Shown here: piece by piece, positions 20,616-31,362 of the stretch
Position numbering within the stretch: position 1 is the first letter of the stretch
How the letters are laid out: every line of letters starts with the position of its first letter
Assembly: GCA_905221605.1 (NCBI GenBank)
Contig: CAJNDS010000458.1
Coordinates: forward strand, 7,501-45,000
Source of the DNA: Symbiodinium natans
Lineage: Eukaryota > Sar > Dinophyceae > Suessiales > Symbiodiniaceae
Length of the DNA: 37,500 bases
Direction of reading: 5' to 3'
Notes under the pieces: generated by a model
The model's input: the letters and a program-made list of their open reading frames with translations, nothing else
What the model was told of the DNA's origin: nothing
The model's database searches: none
Translations under genes and position numbers: made by a program

Positions 20616-20956
20616 GTGTGTGGGGAAAGCCTGTTACCAAGGTCGTAATGCAGCTGCCTCCGTTGTGCTTTTCAGCTTCTCACCTTTTCATTTTGTATGC
20701 GCAGGGGCGTCAGGCCCAATGCACCTACCTGACGCAACGAAGCTACGGTGCATTGGGGGATGGGTGGTCTGATCAACCACCTGTACCTGCCTTCTAACAA
20801 GATATAAAGTGCTGGTTGTGATGTTTAGGAAGCTGTGCAACATCATTGTTTCGTAACTTTATCTAGAGTGAACTCACGTGGGGTTCATGCAGGCTCTGCC
20901 TTGAAGTCTTCACCTCTGAAACATCAAGTGACCAGAGGGAGGATTGCATGAGTGTG
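20614..20956 (+). repeat. Right pseudo-LTR (343 bp)
   Basis: Near-identical to 13328-13670; see the left copy. After 20956 the sequence becomes 'tgatttttgtgg', with no match to the sequence after the left repeat. Confidence 0.95.
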
Positions 20957-22620
20957 TGATTTTTGTGGCCCTCCGTCGCCAGATGGTCCCTCCGCCTGAG
21001 AATCCCGAACGCCAACCGAAGGGAAGGGCAGTCAGAAATGCTTTCACGCTCTCTCTGGTGCTGCATGTGGCTCAGACTTGTCAAACGACGGGGGTAGACA
21101 AATCCAAGCATCAGCCCCCGTTCCCGGAAGCCCTCCAGCCTCAACTCGACCCTGCACCTCCCTCAATTTTCAGCTCACACCACAAGGCTACCCCTGAACG
21201 ACCTCTCTCTACCTATAATTCTCGACAATCATCAAAATGTAAGTTGTGTTGATGAATATTCTCCATGTCACAAGAGCCAGTGGTATTGGATTCACCAAAT
21301 AGCACTATAGGACTATAGGACCCCACAATGATGTAACAGTTAAAAAGATATCAATTACATGATAAATTTCAAAATATAATCGACCACAAAATACAAACAC
21401 TCCCAAACTTCCTTTTCGAGCCTCTTCGAGCCATCTCGCCCCCCGGCGCATGGGCTGCTGGAAGATGGTGGGGGAGGCCGATAAATCCCAGAAGCCCTAA
21501 AAAAGACGAAGGCCAAGGTGCGGCCCGAGACCCGACCTTTCTCGGCGCAGGCGGTGCAGGGAGCTGTGACCACCACACTCAGCACCATGAAGATCGCAGG
21601 TTTATTTGGTTCCAATAAGGTTCGGGGTGGGGCTTCGATGTTCCTTTCCCTTCAAGCCTACAGAGTTCCCCGTCCCTGTACCCACAACCACAACTATGCG
21701 ATCCCAACTTTCCCTCCTAGAGAGAGACGCAGTGGGACCCGCAGCCCCTGGGCAATGAGAGGCCTGGCCCTCTTCGCGATGGTGTTTGTCTTCGCTTAAG
21801 CTTTGGACGCCTGGGCTTGTTTGGGGCTTTTTTGGCGCTTGAGGATTTCGGGTTCATGGCCGCCACTACCACACGTGCTCACCCTAGACCCTAAACCCTA
21901 AACCCTAAGCCCTAAGCCCCCATTTCTTTGAAGCGGCTGGGCCAGGGCCAGGAACCTCATGAGGACGCAGAAGCTCACAGGAGGCCATGACTTCGTGCGA
22001 AGGGTTGAGGGGTTCTGCCGTAAGCTTGTGGAGTTTTGGGTACTTATATAGGGTGTGTAAAGGACCTGTCTACAGGGTTCATGCAAGGGTCAAGTAGGGA
22101 GGGTCGAGGGAGTGACGGTTTGCTCCCAGACACCTCTCAAAGTGGGCTTGGGGCGCTTTTTGAGCCCCTGAGTTCTGCTCCAAACGATTGAAAGCACAGC
22201 ACAAGAATTGGAGCCACTATAGTTTGTAGACCGGAAAACGCACTCACACCACGAAGCCTTCCAAGCCCAGACATCTGGCCCCCTCCCCTCCCCCCCACCC
22301 TAAAAGCCTAAAAAAAATGAAATAATACAACATATGAAAAGACAACAGTTGCAAGCCGCCTTTGTGCTTTTGGGGGAGGTTCTTAGGGTTTGTAGGGTTC
22401 TGGGTTTTTAGGGACTCAGCAGCAAAGACAGAGAGGGGCCTATAGGCTTTTTGCGCTGTTGGAAGGGGCGATGATGTTGCTAAGCGTTTGTTTGGGTTTT
22501 GTGTTTGGGAGGGCAAGAGCCGGTTCTTGGGGCATAAGGGGGCCGCTGTAAAAGCCTCAGGTAACTTAAGCCTTGGAGAGGCATGCTCGAAAGGTGTTTC
22601 GGGGATCTAGAGTTTTGAAG
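20957..22620. other. Spacer without a supported gene
   Basis: An open frame at 21518-21799 encodes 93 residues ending in a hydrophobic MRGLALFAMVFVFA. It has no recognisable domain and I do not call it a gene. The rest is AT-richer non-coding sequence (21240-21370, 22290-22340) with telomere-like repeats. Confidence 0.5.
21881..21918 (-). repeat. Interstitial telomere-like repeats
   Basis: Degenerate and perfect ccctaaa / ccctaag units (TTTAGGG on the other strand). A degenerate run in the opposite orientation (tagggttt...tagggttc) lies at 22383-22402. Confidence 0.85.
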
Positions 22621-22639
22621 GGTCTGACGCCACGATAAA

Positions 22640-22746
22640 ACTAAGAGACCAAGCAAGCGACATCGAGGACGTGCTCCGGCTGGACAAGTCGGCGATCATG
22701 CTCGTCCTTGCGTCCGTGCAGCCCGGGCGTCAGAACGTGGAAGAAG
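22640..22746 (+). CDS. Orphan exon-like segment, unknown
   Basis: An open segment reading LRDQASDIEDVLRLDKSAIM and then LVLASVQPGRQNVEE ends at GAAG|GTCGG, a good GT donor. Charged, helical and non-repetitive, it looks like coding sequence of an otherwise unidentified gene. It has no ATG and no partner that I can join with confidence. Confidence 0.35.
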
Positions 22747-23179
22747 GTCGGACCCTGAACCCTAGACCGGCTTCACACTTAAAGTGATGTTGGACGCCTT
22801 TTCTTGTGCAGCGTTGCCCCAAGAACTTTTCCAAGCGTTAAACCCCAAGCCGTTCTTTCAATGATGGAGTCATTCAATAATCTGTGGCGTGAAGACCCAC
22901 ACACCGACTGCGAGCCCTTCTCCGATCATGGGGGTCTGATCGGCGTGCTCGATAGCCACTGCGAATGAGACCCTTCACACTCGATTAGCGGCTTCCATGT
23001 CTAGATGTACACAGGCCTTCCGAGCGGCCACGGCCACGATGGGGAAAAAAACCACTGGCGTGCGATTTGCGATTTGGGCGAAGACTCAGCTCCGAAGGGC
23101 CAGCGAAGAAGAAAACGCGGCCGTGCGCGGTGGGACTTATGGCGCGCGCGTGCGCCGGTTCCCCTCTCCCCTGCCCAAG

Positions 23180-23275
23180 GCCCGGAGGCTGAGCTGGAGA
23201 CGCTGGGGCCGCTGAACATTGAACTGCGACTCACCATCTCGGCTCGGGGCCTTGGACTTGTTTCTGGGGTGTTCG
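23180..23275 (+). pseudogene. Orphan LRR-like cassette
   Basis: After CCAAG the sequence begins GC CCG GAG GCT, the same phase-1 'GPEA' opening as the LRR cassettes, and continues LETLGPLNIELRLTISARGL. It lacks a clean N-x-(I/L)-G-P end and is isolated from the two gene copies. Confidence 0.35.
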
Positions 23276-24005
23276 GTTGCACAATCTGTTTCATTTTGGT
23301 TTTGGGTGGAGTGGGTAGTTGAAACGGGCCTCAAGTTTCGGCTTTTTTCTAGAAGAAGGTTTTCATCTTCAAGTTGGGCTCTGGTGTATACGGGTGGGGG
23401 GGTGGTCTTCGAGCAAGGAGCCCCAGATCCCCAGACTCCTCGGAAGAGACCCGCGCCAAGCAAGCTTCATGGGGTGCTTTAGTCTGAGGGGGGGGGGATC
23501 AGGATATCAGGAAGCCCTGAGCCCGGTAAACCGCGGGCAAAGCATAGAAACCACGAATGCCTGAAGCGAACGCGGGAAAAACCGATGCAAAAAACACATG
23601 TTTTCTCATGTGTTTGGTTTGGCAAGACAAGCTTTCAAGAAGAACTGCGAGAGAGAAGAGCGCACATGTCAGAAGCTGGGCTCCATTCTGTTTCATGGCT
23701 TTTTTTGTGCATTCACCAACTGGAAGGGTCCCTCAGCCCCCAAAAACAGCCAACAAAACGAAGAAGAACATGGCAACAACCTAAGCCCAGAGCCATGTCG
23801 GCGGCCTGCCAATCCGCCCTCCAAAAGATCCCCCAAAAAGCCGTCCGAGCACGCTCTCCCAGCTTGCCCCCCCCCCCCCCCCGCCACCTTCTGCGCCCTC
23901 AAGGACCGGTGATCAAAATGGCCGCAGTATTGCTCTCGTGGTTTTTTTCTCGACATACCGCGGACTACCCTGGGGTTTTTCTGGCAGACGTTCTCCCTGC
24001 CCGAG

Positions 24006-24105
24006 GCCCGGAGTGCGCTCGGCCCCAGCGCCCTCGCCGCAGCTCGCTCAGGTGGAGACGCTGAACATGAACTTGCTTGGCAGCGGTCTCGGCCCGGGGG
24101 CCTGG
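24006..24105 (+). pseudogene. Orphan LRR cassette, frame-broken
   Basis: CCCGAG|GCCCGGAGTGCGCTCGG gives the GPE.AR start in phase 1, but the LRR core (QLAQVETLNMNLLGSGLGPG) is in another frame, so the cassette carries an indel. It belongs to the same family as the cassettes in copies A and B and shows that remnants lie between them. Confidence 0.55.
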
Positions 24106-24429
24106 AAAAGCAAGATAAATGGTGGCTTGGATGAACGAACGAATAGTAGTAAACTCGTATTGGACTGCACTCTATTGATTTGCGGATGATTACGCGTGTT
24201 ATATGGTATTAGAGGCTTCTGAGTTCAGTGAAAACAGGAGGGCCCAACGTCTGGGATCTTTTTGTTTTCGAACCGTCTCTTTGCCGTCTGCTCTGGTCCA
24301 TCTTCTCCCCAAACCGAAAAGCTGACTCCGAGGTTCAGCTGCTTATGGTAGAGGAGCATGAGAATGAACGGTTCCGTGGCATCTTGCATCGTGTTGCACT
24401 GGGAGCTTAACTGGTGAAAGGGCCGCCTT

Positions 24430-24520
24430 CGTCCCCCAGCGTCTTTGCTGGACGTCAGCGACGTTTCTGTAGCAGTGAGTGCGCACGTGACCACCCTCAG
24501 GCTGAAAAAAGTGCATCGCT
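24430..24520 (+). CDS. Orphan LRR-like exon candidate
   Basis: The frame reads LLDVSDVSVAVSAHVTTLRL and then KKV, resembling the phase-0 LRR exons (..TLTTLTL..). A similar short Leu-rich piece (VSELRLKLGEAAVP) occurs near 25893-25940. No splice edges are convincing. Confidence 0.25.
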
Positions 24521-25053
24521 TGGGTCAAAGGCAATCATGCGGCTTGCGCTTCTTAAATTTGCGACCTTTTTCTGTAGGCACTGTAGGCTTTACGGTTGCA
24601 GAGCTTGAGCCTCGGGCTTCGGCATTCGTTGCCTTCGGACTCCTTGAGAACGCTGAGTTACAAATATGTTTACAGCGGTTTGTTTTCTCAATGGACCTTA
24701 CCTGAAACCTTGGATCCGGGTTAGGGACACATTGGGACTTGCTGACTTGCAGTGCAAGACCCAAGTAAACTGCCGGACTCGCACAATGCCTTGACCAGAG
24801 GCAGTTGCTCAAATTGCCAGGACCATACTCTAGACGCCCGCATGCAAGCTAGCTAGTTTTTCGCTATCGGCTTTGAGATGTGGAGACATTCTGGCTGGCA
24901 GCCAGTTGGGGGCAAGTGTCCCTGTCCCTGCACCGTCCTAGCCGGGCATCTGAGGTCCGGTGCTGAGCTGCTTAAGCATCTGGTATGCGCAAGCCTAGTG
25001 CGCTGTCAACCTCATTTGTCTGTGTGTGAGAGAGAGAGAAAGAGTGCACGAGC

Positions 25054-25354
<301 letters not shown>

Positions 25355-26304
25355 TCTTGCTCGCACGTCCAAGCCCCCCACACACCCTGAGGGTGAGAGC
25401 CAGATTGGTTATAATGGCAAGAGATGCCTTTGGTTGTTAGACGCATTTTCCAAAGCTCTTACATTGAACCTGTAGCAGAAGATTCGAAAACGACCTCAGC
25501 TTGGGGGGCCAACTCCATCACTACAAAATCTCTGCCTTGAGAGGCTCTCCAGAGCCTCACCCCAAGAACGGCATCGTTCGAACAGTGTTGCAATAGGCAG
25601 AAGAGTCAGGTCCCAAGCCTTTTGGCTAATGAGTTTTGGGCTCCTGCCCTCCAAAACCCACTAAGCGGATGCTCTGTACCGCAAGGACCTGGACATGGAG
25701 GGGAAATACCAGAAACAACTTGAGGCCGGATTTGTTTTTGGTTTTTTGGGGCAAGTGGAGTTCAAGGGTCTCATAGTTTATAGGCAACTTCTAGGGCCTT
25801 CATGGAGTCCATGCCGGTGCACAAGGAATCTGCTTCTGGGTCCCCAAGTGTGCGCGTGGAACTTTGCCAAGCCCCGAAAAACTGGGAGCCTCCGCAGCAA
25901 GTCTCCGAGTTGCGCCTCAAACTCGGAGAAGCTGCAGTTCCCTGCAAACCCTTTGATGCCGCCTTACTGAGTTGTCAAGTGCAGCTCCATAGCGTTCCGG
26001 CCCATGGGCAAACAGCTCCGGGGCTTCGCCCCACGGCCTAGCCTTGCTCGCTGCCTTGATGTCGGGGTGGAAGCATCCTGCACCGCCGGGTGTCGGACAT
26101 AGGATTCACAGCACCTTGGAGCCGTCGACGATTGCGCAACTCTTTTGCAGATTTCACGAAGTACACGATTGCAAGTGACCTGATACCGCCATGAAATCTC
26201 ACGGTATAGGATCCAAGTGAAAAAGCAGAGCCTTGCACGTTGATCCACGGTGAATCTTCAGCCTTGTCTGCATGGAAGGCAGACGTATGCTTGCCCTTGC
26301 GACA

Positions 26305-26870
26305 GCAGGAGTTGAAGGCCGCCCACGAGAAGGAACTGCAGGCGAGATGCATGTTCTGGTGGGGTTTGGAGGTTAGATCTTCGCGCGCTTTCTATGGGAG
26401 AAATGTGTTTGTGTGTGCGTGTGTGTATGTACTAAGCAAGTACCATTCAACAAACGGGATCTCCAAGAACGTGCAGTGTTGCAAGGTTTTCTGTTTCTCC
26501 GAACTGTTGGCCATGTGTAGTGCGCATGTTCAATGTTTAGTGGTTCTGTGGCCAGCCACGACAAGGGTTCTGCAGCACTTGCTTCTAGCACCCCAAGAAT
26601 ACAGTGATGTGGAGCTACCGTAGGGGGCAATGCACCAATAGTCGCCGCTTGCCGCAGAGTTCTCAGTTGCGTGTGCTCTTTCAGAAGGCGTCTGTTCGTC
26701 CGTGCAGAAACTTTATTTTACGCACCTGGCCAAAGTTACAAAGCAGGTTCGCGTGCGACTCGATGATGATGCAAGCAGATGTTGTGACATCATCACCCTT
26801 GCCGGGCCGTTACGCTTCTGCCGCCAGGCACTGAAGGAAGCCCACAAGAACGCATTACAGGCCCGGTCCT
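26305..26870 (+). CDS. Pair of related exon-like segments, unknown
   Basis: QQELKAAHEKELQARC (about 26305-26355) and RQALKEAHKNALQARS (about 26819-26868) are clearly related, and each follows a CAG or CCAG acceptor-like sequence. The common pattern is (Q/A)LK.AH...LQAR. They lie about 510 bp apart, in the same orientation, and suggest a duplicated small exon of an unidentified gene. The surrounding open frames (26240-26623, 26702-26920) are probably partly intronic. Confidence 0.35.
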
Positions 26871-26915
26871 CTTGTGGCATGCGGGACGTATATCAGCATC
26901 CGGCAAACAGAAGCT

Positions 26916-26991
26916 CCTAAACCCTAAACCCTAAACCCTAAACCCTAAACCCTGAACCCTAAGCCCTAAGCCCTGAACCCTAAACCCTAAA
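26916..26991 (-). repeat. Interstitial telomere-like array
   Basis: About ten ccctaaa/ccctgaa/ccctaag units in tandem (TTTAGGG type on the other strand), 250 bp upstream of copy B. Confidence 0.9.
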
Positions 26992-27195
26992 GTCCCAACA
27001 CCCTCCAGAACACCCCAAAGCCCATGGCTTGTGAAGGCCCAGGATGGCCCGGGTGCGTGAGCCTGCCCCTTTTCTTTTGCCAGGCCTGCCAGGCGCGTGC
27101 TGCTGACGAGGAGGCCCAAGATGGCCACGGAAAGTTTCTAGAAGGGGAATGGAATGAGGCGATGAGAGTGAGGTCAGGAGGTTGCGGGCAAGGGT

Positions 27196-27243
27196 GCGGG
27201 CTGTAGACGCGGGCTGTAGACGCGGGCTGTAGACGCGGGCTGT
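27196..27243 (+). repeat. 13-bp tandem repeat at the edge of copy B
   Basis: 3.7 copies of gcgggctgtagac end one base before the region that matches the start of copy A (27245 onward). Confidence 0.95.
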
Positions 27244-27296
27244 TTCATGGCCCCCCGAAGTGTCCGAAAGCCTTAAGCCTGTCTTGCTGTTGATGG

Positions 27297-28450
27297 GTGT
27301 TGGCGCAGCTCCGGAAATCCCATTTTACTTTGGGCGTAGAGCCTGGAAAGGTCATCTCGCAAGATTCAGATGACGTGAAGAATCTGAATGAAAGAAGTTG
27401 CATGCGAGCACATGTCAAGCACCTGGTGCTCTCACCTTGGACTCAGCGGCTTCCGTGTCAGGTGAAGCGCCGTAGCCGGAACTTCAAGAAGCAGCTGACA
27501 GATTTGCTGATGATTGCTGACATCCCCCTGGTGCCGCCGGGGAGAGGGATCGTGTCACTGACCATGACAGGTGTGGGCGTACCTAGCGAAGCCTCGGAGA
27601 AAGTAGGCATCTTCGCCTCCGATTCACTTGCACCTTCCAAAAGCCCAGTGTTGGAAGTGGCATGTGGTGGGGGTGGCGTTCTGGTCCTGGAAACACGACT
27701 GCTTGAAACTTGCCAGGTCGACCCGCCGGCGGACGACCCGGCGAAGGAGCGGATCTCTACAGACGCCCGGATCTGCAGCATCCTTCGGGGCCTTGAAAGC
27801 GTCGAGCTGAGACTCAGGAGGTGCGCTGTAAAGTGCTGCTGCAAGAGCGCTGCCTGCGTAGGGGTTGTACAGGATGTCGGAGCTATACGGAGGAGAGAAA
27901 TGCCATGCCGATCGTCTCATATGACCATGTGCATGGGTCACGTGAGGTAGCAACGTCACCACGGAGGAGCTTCAGGCGCGAGCCCAGCGACATTGCGCGT
28001 GGCCCATCGCCGCTTTTGTCCGAAAACTCCCAGGCCCACTTGCAAGAAGCTCTTGCTGACGGCTGGACGCCCAGTCGCCCACCTGATCCCACATCACAGC
28101 CCGTGTTTTGGGGCCTCAAGAAAATGAGTAGACTGGCATGCTGCACGTCTTGTAGTAGACGTGTATACTAGACTCGGACTTTCTTCCCCCAATCCGAGGC
28201 GCGCAGCTGAGCCTCCAGGCCCTGGCACGCTGCTTGGGCCCAAGCCCGGCCTGCGAGGCGAAGGAGCCCGCGGAGGCCCGGGCTCCCCTCTTTTCCAAGG
28301 AAAAAATGAAGTGCAGAGAGAGAGGCATCGAGCCTACGCAGCTCGTGCAGCTAGGGACAGGGGGTAGAGTTTTATGAGGCGGCGCCGGCGCCGGACAAGT
28401 ACGACCTCGGGGACAAGAAGCAGCTGGCGCAGTTCCTGGAGAAGGCGAAC
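27297..28450 (+). CDS. Copy B 5' exons (a-e)
   Basis: Equivalent to the copy A 5' exons. In copy B the frame from 27297 stays open to 27950, covering exon a (FKKQLTDLLMIADIPLVP, donor at 27571), the following intron and exon b (27717-27857, VDPPADDPAKERISTDARI, then CSILRGLESVELRLRRCA; donor GTAGGG). Exon b is 141 nt against 99 nt in copy A. Later pieces: NVTTEELQARAQRH near 27954; LSLQALARCLGPSPACEAKE near 28205; and APAPDKYDLGDKKQLAQFL then EKANIRLVP near 28380-28465. I do not recognise the fold. The translation start is not certain because exon a may begin upstream of or within this frame. Confidence 0.5.
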
Positions 28451-28551
28451 ATCCGCCTGGTGCCATGGGAGCAAAGCCCCTGTTCCCCCTTCTTACTCAG
28501 AGAGAGCCCTCGGCAGCTGGGGTAGTTGCGGGGCGCCAGTGGCCCGCCGAG

Positions 28552-28772
28552 GTGCGCGTCCAGTTCCTGCAAAAACTCCACCGCGAAGGTCGTCGCCCCC
28601 GCCTCCTCACCTCTTCGCTTTCTGCTCTCCTCTCTTTACTTGCCCTATAGTTATATGCTCCCCGCTTCCGCTGCATTGCGCAGGCCGGCGCCTCCCGCGG
28701 CGCCAGGAGGCCGAGTCCGCCCACGTCCAGGTGGGGGACGGGGTCCGCACCGCGCTGGCCACGCACAAGGAG
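28552..28772 (+). CDS. Copy B exons f and g
   Basis: Exons 28552-28588 (EVRVQFLQKLHREG) and 28684-28772 (RRLPRRQEAESAHVQVGDGV then THKE), identical in length and phase to copy A. The donor of g is GC (GAG|GCGTGT). The following intron (28773-28862) is 3 nt longer than in copy A and contains the one-base difference near 28853 that closes the frame, confirming that this stretch is not coding. Confidence 0.6.
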
Positions 28773-28862
28773 GCGTGTGGGCGGGGGGAGGGGGGGATCT
28801 CTGAGACCATTAGGAATCACAGAGCCGCTGCCTCCTCGTAGTTTCCGCCTGTTTCTTGCGAG

Positions 28863-29593
28863 GTCCTGGGCTGGGCGAGGGGAGAGAAGACTGAGATCGG
28901 GAGGGTCGTGTCCGTTTCACACGTTTGGGAGGCGCGCGAGCATCCAGACCCCTACGGCTTCCAGTTGCAAAAGCTTGCGACGTCAGGGAAGCTGCGGGGG
29001 CAGGATTGCTTGTTCGTGGACTACGTCTCACTTTTCCAGTTTAAGAGGCTCGACGAAACGCAGGAAGAGAGCTTCAGGCGCGCCATGAAAAACATGCACG
29101 TTCTTTATGCGCATGAGCACACTGATACGTTGCGTGTCGAGAGCCTCACCCCCGAGGGGCGAATCAAGGATGCATGGTGTCACGGAGAGCTCGTTGAGGT
29201 CTACGACCTCCGCAGCGGTCACGTCAAGCCGGTGTTGGCGGCTGACCTCATTCAAAACCGCACTGCGTACCACCAGCGGGGGTGGTGTGTTGCCGAACTT
29301 CAGTGGTCCTCCACGCGATCCGAGAGCAACCGGTCGCAAGAGGTGGACAGCTCCGAGTCGGACCAGGCCGGCATCGCGCCGATGGATCCGGACACCTTCC
29401 GAGCCACCGTAGGGGACACTCTTAAATTCACCCATCGGAGCGACGCCGACGCAGTAATGCAATTGCAGAGGCGCGTTTTTGAAGAGAAGGCGGCGAGCTG
29501 CAAAGCGCTCAAGCTTTCAAATCTCAGCGCCGATGCCTTAGCCGTAGGGCTGACGTCTCTGCACCGGTACCCGCAGCTGGAGAGCCTCGCCAG
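28863..29593 (+). CDS. HET-like domain exon, copy B
   Basis: 731 nt with the same acceptor (GCGAG|GTCCTGG) and GC donor (CGCCAG|GCAAGC) as copy A. The motifs VSVSHVWEAREHPDP, DCLFVDYVSLFQF and YHQRGWCVAELQWSS are unchanged. By hand I count about 20 differences from copy A, of which roughly five change residues: I to V before SVSHVW; R to D in HEHT-x-TLR; V to I; G to S; D to H near LTSL-x-RYPQ. The exon is therefore under purifying selection or has been homogenised by gene conversion. The domain call carries the same uncertainty as in copy A. Confidence 0.65.
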
Positions 29594-29657
29594 GCAAGCA
29601 GCGCATGACTACTCTTCCTATCCGTTGTCTCTCTGTTTGTTTTTTGTTGTTTTTTTC

Positions 29658-29690
29658 TTCTCCTCCTCCTCCTCCTCCTCCTCCTCCTCC
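29658..29690. repeat. (TCC)n microsatellite, copy B only
   Basis: About ten TCC/CCT units lie in the intron between the HET-like exon and exon i. Copy A has only a short T/C-rich stretch there. Confidence 0.95.
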
Positions 29691-29714
29691 GCTCCCGCAC
29701 CGCCCCCTCCTCAG

Positions 29715-31185
29715 GAGTTTGGCCATCGTGCGCAGCGCCCTCACACCCAACCTTCCGCAGCTGCTTCAGGCGAGCATGAGCGATGAGCGAGCATGAGCAT
29801 TGGCAGCTCTTCAGGGTTCTGGGCGGGTTCAGAGCTTCCCGTGTGGTGCCTCCCCCGCCCCTTTTTTTGGCAGGTCCTGGAAACGAAGGCGCTGGCGAAG
29901 CTAGAGCTGGACGGCGTGAACCTGATTGAGGAAGGCGCCCGCCAGCTCGCGGAGGCCCCTGTGCAGTCGCCTTTTTTTGGGTTGTGGGAACCACACGTGG
30001 ACTATGGCAGCCTGCCGAAGAGTGGCAGTGTAGGAGGAGATGTATCCAGCGTAGCGTGCAGTTCAGCCAGAGTTCAGCCTGAGCCCTGCAGCCGGCCTTC
30101 GTCCACCCCCCTTTACAGCCTCGACATGCCCTGAAGCCCCCAAAATGCAAAGTGCAATGTTGTGGCACAGGCGTTTTGCCTCAGCTCGACGCTCACGGCG
30201 CTCACGCTGAGCAACGACGGTGCTTGGGGCGTGGCGTTGGACCTGGAGGCCGTGAAGGGTCTCTGACAGTGGTCCGGAATCCGGAAATTGTCTGTCTTTC
30301 TCTCTCTCTCTCTCTCTTTCTCTCTTTCTCTCTTTCCTTCTCTCTCTCTCTCACACTGATTCTAGGCTCTGTCAGTGCTGTCGTGCTGTGTATCGCAGGC
30401 GCTCATGCAGAACGCGACGCTGACGCAGCTGAGCCTTCAGGGGAGTGCGATCACGCAGGACGGCGCCTCTGTGCTGCTGAAGGCGGGCCGCAGCTCGCCG
30501 CAGCTGCGGGAGCGGAGGGGGAGTTTCGTCGTGTAGCTACACGTTCGTGAAGGAGGGAAGGGGGGATGTGGCTGGGGGGGACCAGCTCAGAATAGCTCAG
30601 ATGCAGGCACTGCAGTCGAACACGACGCTGGCTCGGATGGATCTCTCCGAGAACGACATCGGCATGGCCGCGCTGGCGATAGCAAGGGCGATGCAGGGGA
30701 AGCAGGCGGGACGCCTGCGCATTGCCTGCACATGCCTGCACCGTCTGCGGAGTCGATGAACTTGATGCTTGATACTCGATTCAGTGCTTTTTGATTTCTA
30801 GCTACCGGCAGCTCTCGGCAGGTGGCCTGCCACGTGTCCCACCCCCACGTGGAGCTCCTGAGTCTGATGAAGGCTTGCAGTCAACGTGCGATGCCTGTGA
30901 CGGTTGTTTAACGCAAGTTTCACGCACGATCGCACGCGTGTCTGCATGACGTCTGTGAGGGTCACGCATGCCTCAAGCAGCTCCAGTATAGATAAATATA
31001 TACATATATACATACACTAAACTCTGACAGACGCTGATCCTTCCCTGAGTCCTGGGGCGAGAGCTGGGAGCAGCTGGAGCAACGACTGCATCAGCTGCTG
31101 CGAGCACACGAGCTGGAGCTGGACTTCCGGGGCAAGAGGATGGGCCCCTGCCTCGGAATCCGGGGATGGGACCGGGATGGCCGGG
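29715..31185 (+). CDS. Copy B exons i-o: phase-0 LRR-like repeats and linker
   Basis: Exons: i 29715-29769; j 29874-29966; k 30171-30257; l 30399-30482; m 30607-30696; n 30822-30872; o 31050-31185. Lengths equal those of copy A (55, 93, 84, 90, 51 and 136 nt) except k, which is 87 against 81 nt, an in-frame addition of two residues near VALDLEAVK. Exon m is followed by GGGAAG, whereas copy A has GAGAAG, so its splicing in copy B is doubtful. Exon l is followed by GCGGGC where copy A has GTGGGT. Exon o ends G|GTGCGG where copy A has G|GTGAGG. Confidence 0.6.
30296..30352. repeat. Interrupted (CT)n tract
   Basis: A CT/CTTT-rich pyrimidine tract lies in the intron before exon l, about 45 nt upstream of the acceptor. 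Confidence 0.95.
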
Positions 31186-31362
31186 GTGCGGGCATGTGGG
31201 CTCGGCATCTCTTATCCTCCGGGCACAGTCCATCATGATGTCTTCAGAGCGTTGACCTTTCGCTCTGATTAACGTTTTAAAGTTCGACATTTTAAAGTTC
31301 AGGAGTCCCGGGTACCGAAGCCTCTGGTTGGCCATGGCACGGAAGCTTCGGGGTTGACTGAG

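Larger units (their letters stand above)
13328..20956 (+). mobile_element. Penelope-like retroelement with direct terminal repeats
   Basis: This 7629-bp unit is bounded by 343-bp direct repeats (13328-13670 and 20614-20956) that differ at one base (13563 C, 20849 T) with no indel. Internal order: a 309-nt leader, ORF1 (13980-15026), ORF2 (15048-17786) with GIY-YIG-like and reverse-transcriptase regions, ORF3 (17918-19848, two frame breaks), and about 765 nt of non-coding sequence with a tandem repeat and hairpins. Penelope-like elements (PLEs) are known to carry pseudo-LTRs and GIY-YIG nucleases, and the RT motifs fit PLE/telomerase-type RT better than LTR or LINE RT. An N-terminal rather than C-terminal nuclease matches the permuted arrangement described for Naiad/Chlamys-type PLEs. 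Target duplication is ambiguous because both edges fall in GT dinucleotides: 'agtgtgtg' occurs at 13323-13330 and at 20951-20958. Codon use and base composition are less GC-rich than in the flanking LRR genes. Confidence 0.85.

Noticed and set aside
13328-20956. LTR retrotransposon (Copia, Gypsy or DIRS) as the class of the element
   Set aside because: No protease, integrase, RNase H or tyrosine recombinase is visible. The repeats do not begin TG and end CA clearly, and the RT motifs and GIY-YIG-like region fit Penelope-like elements.
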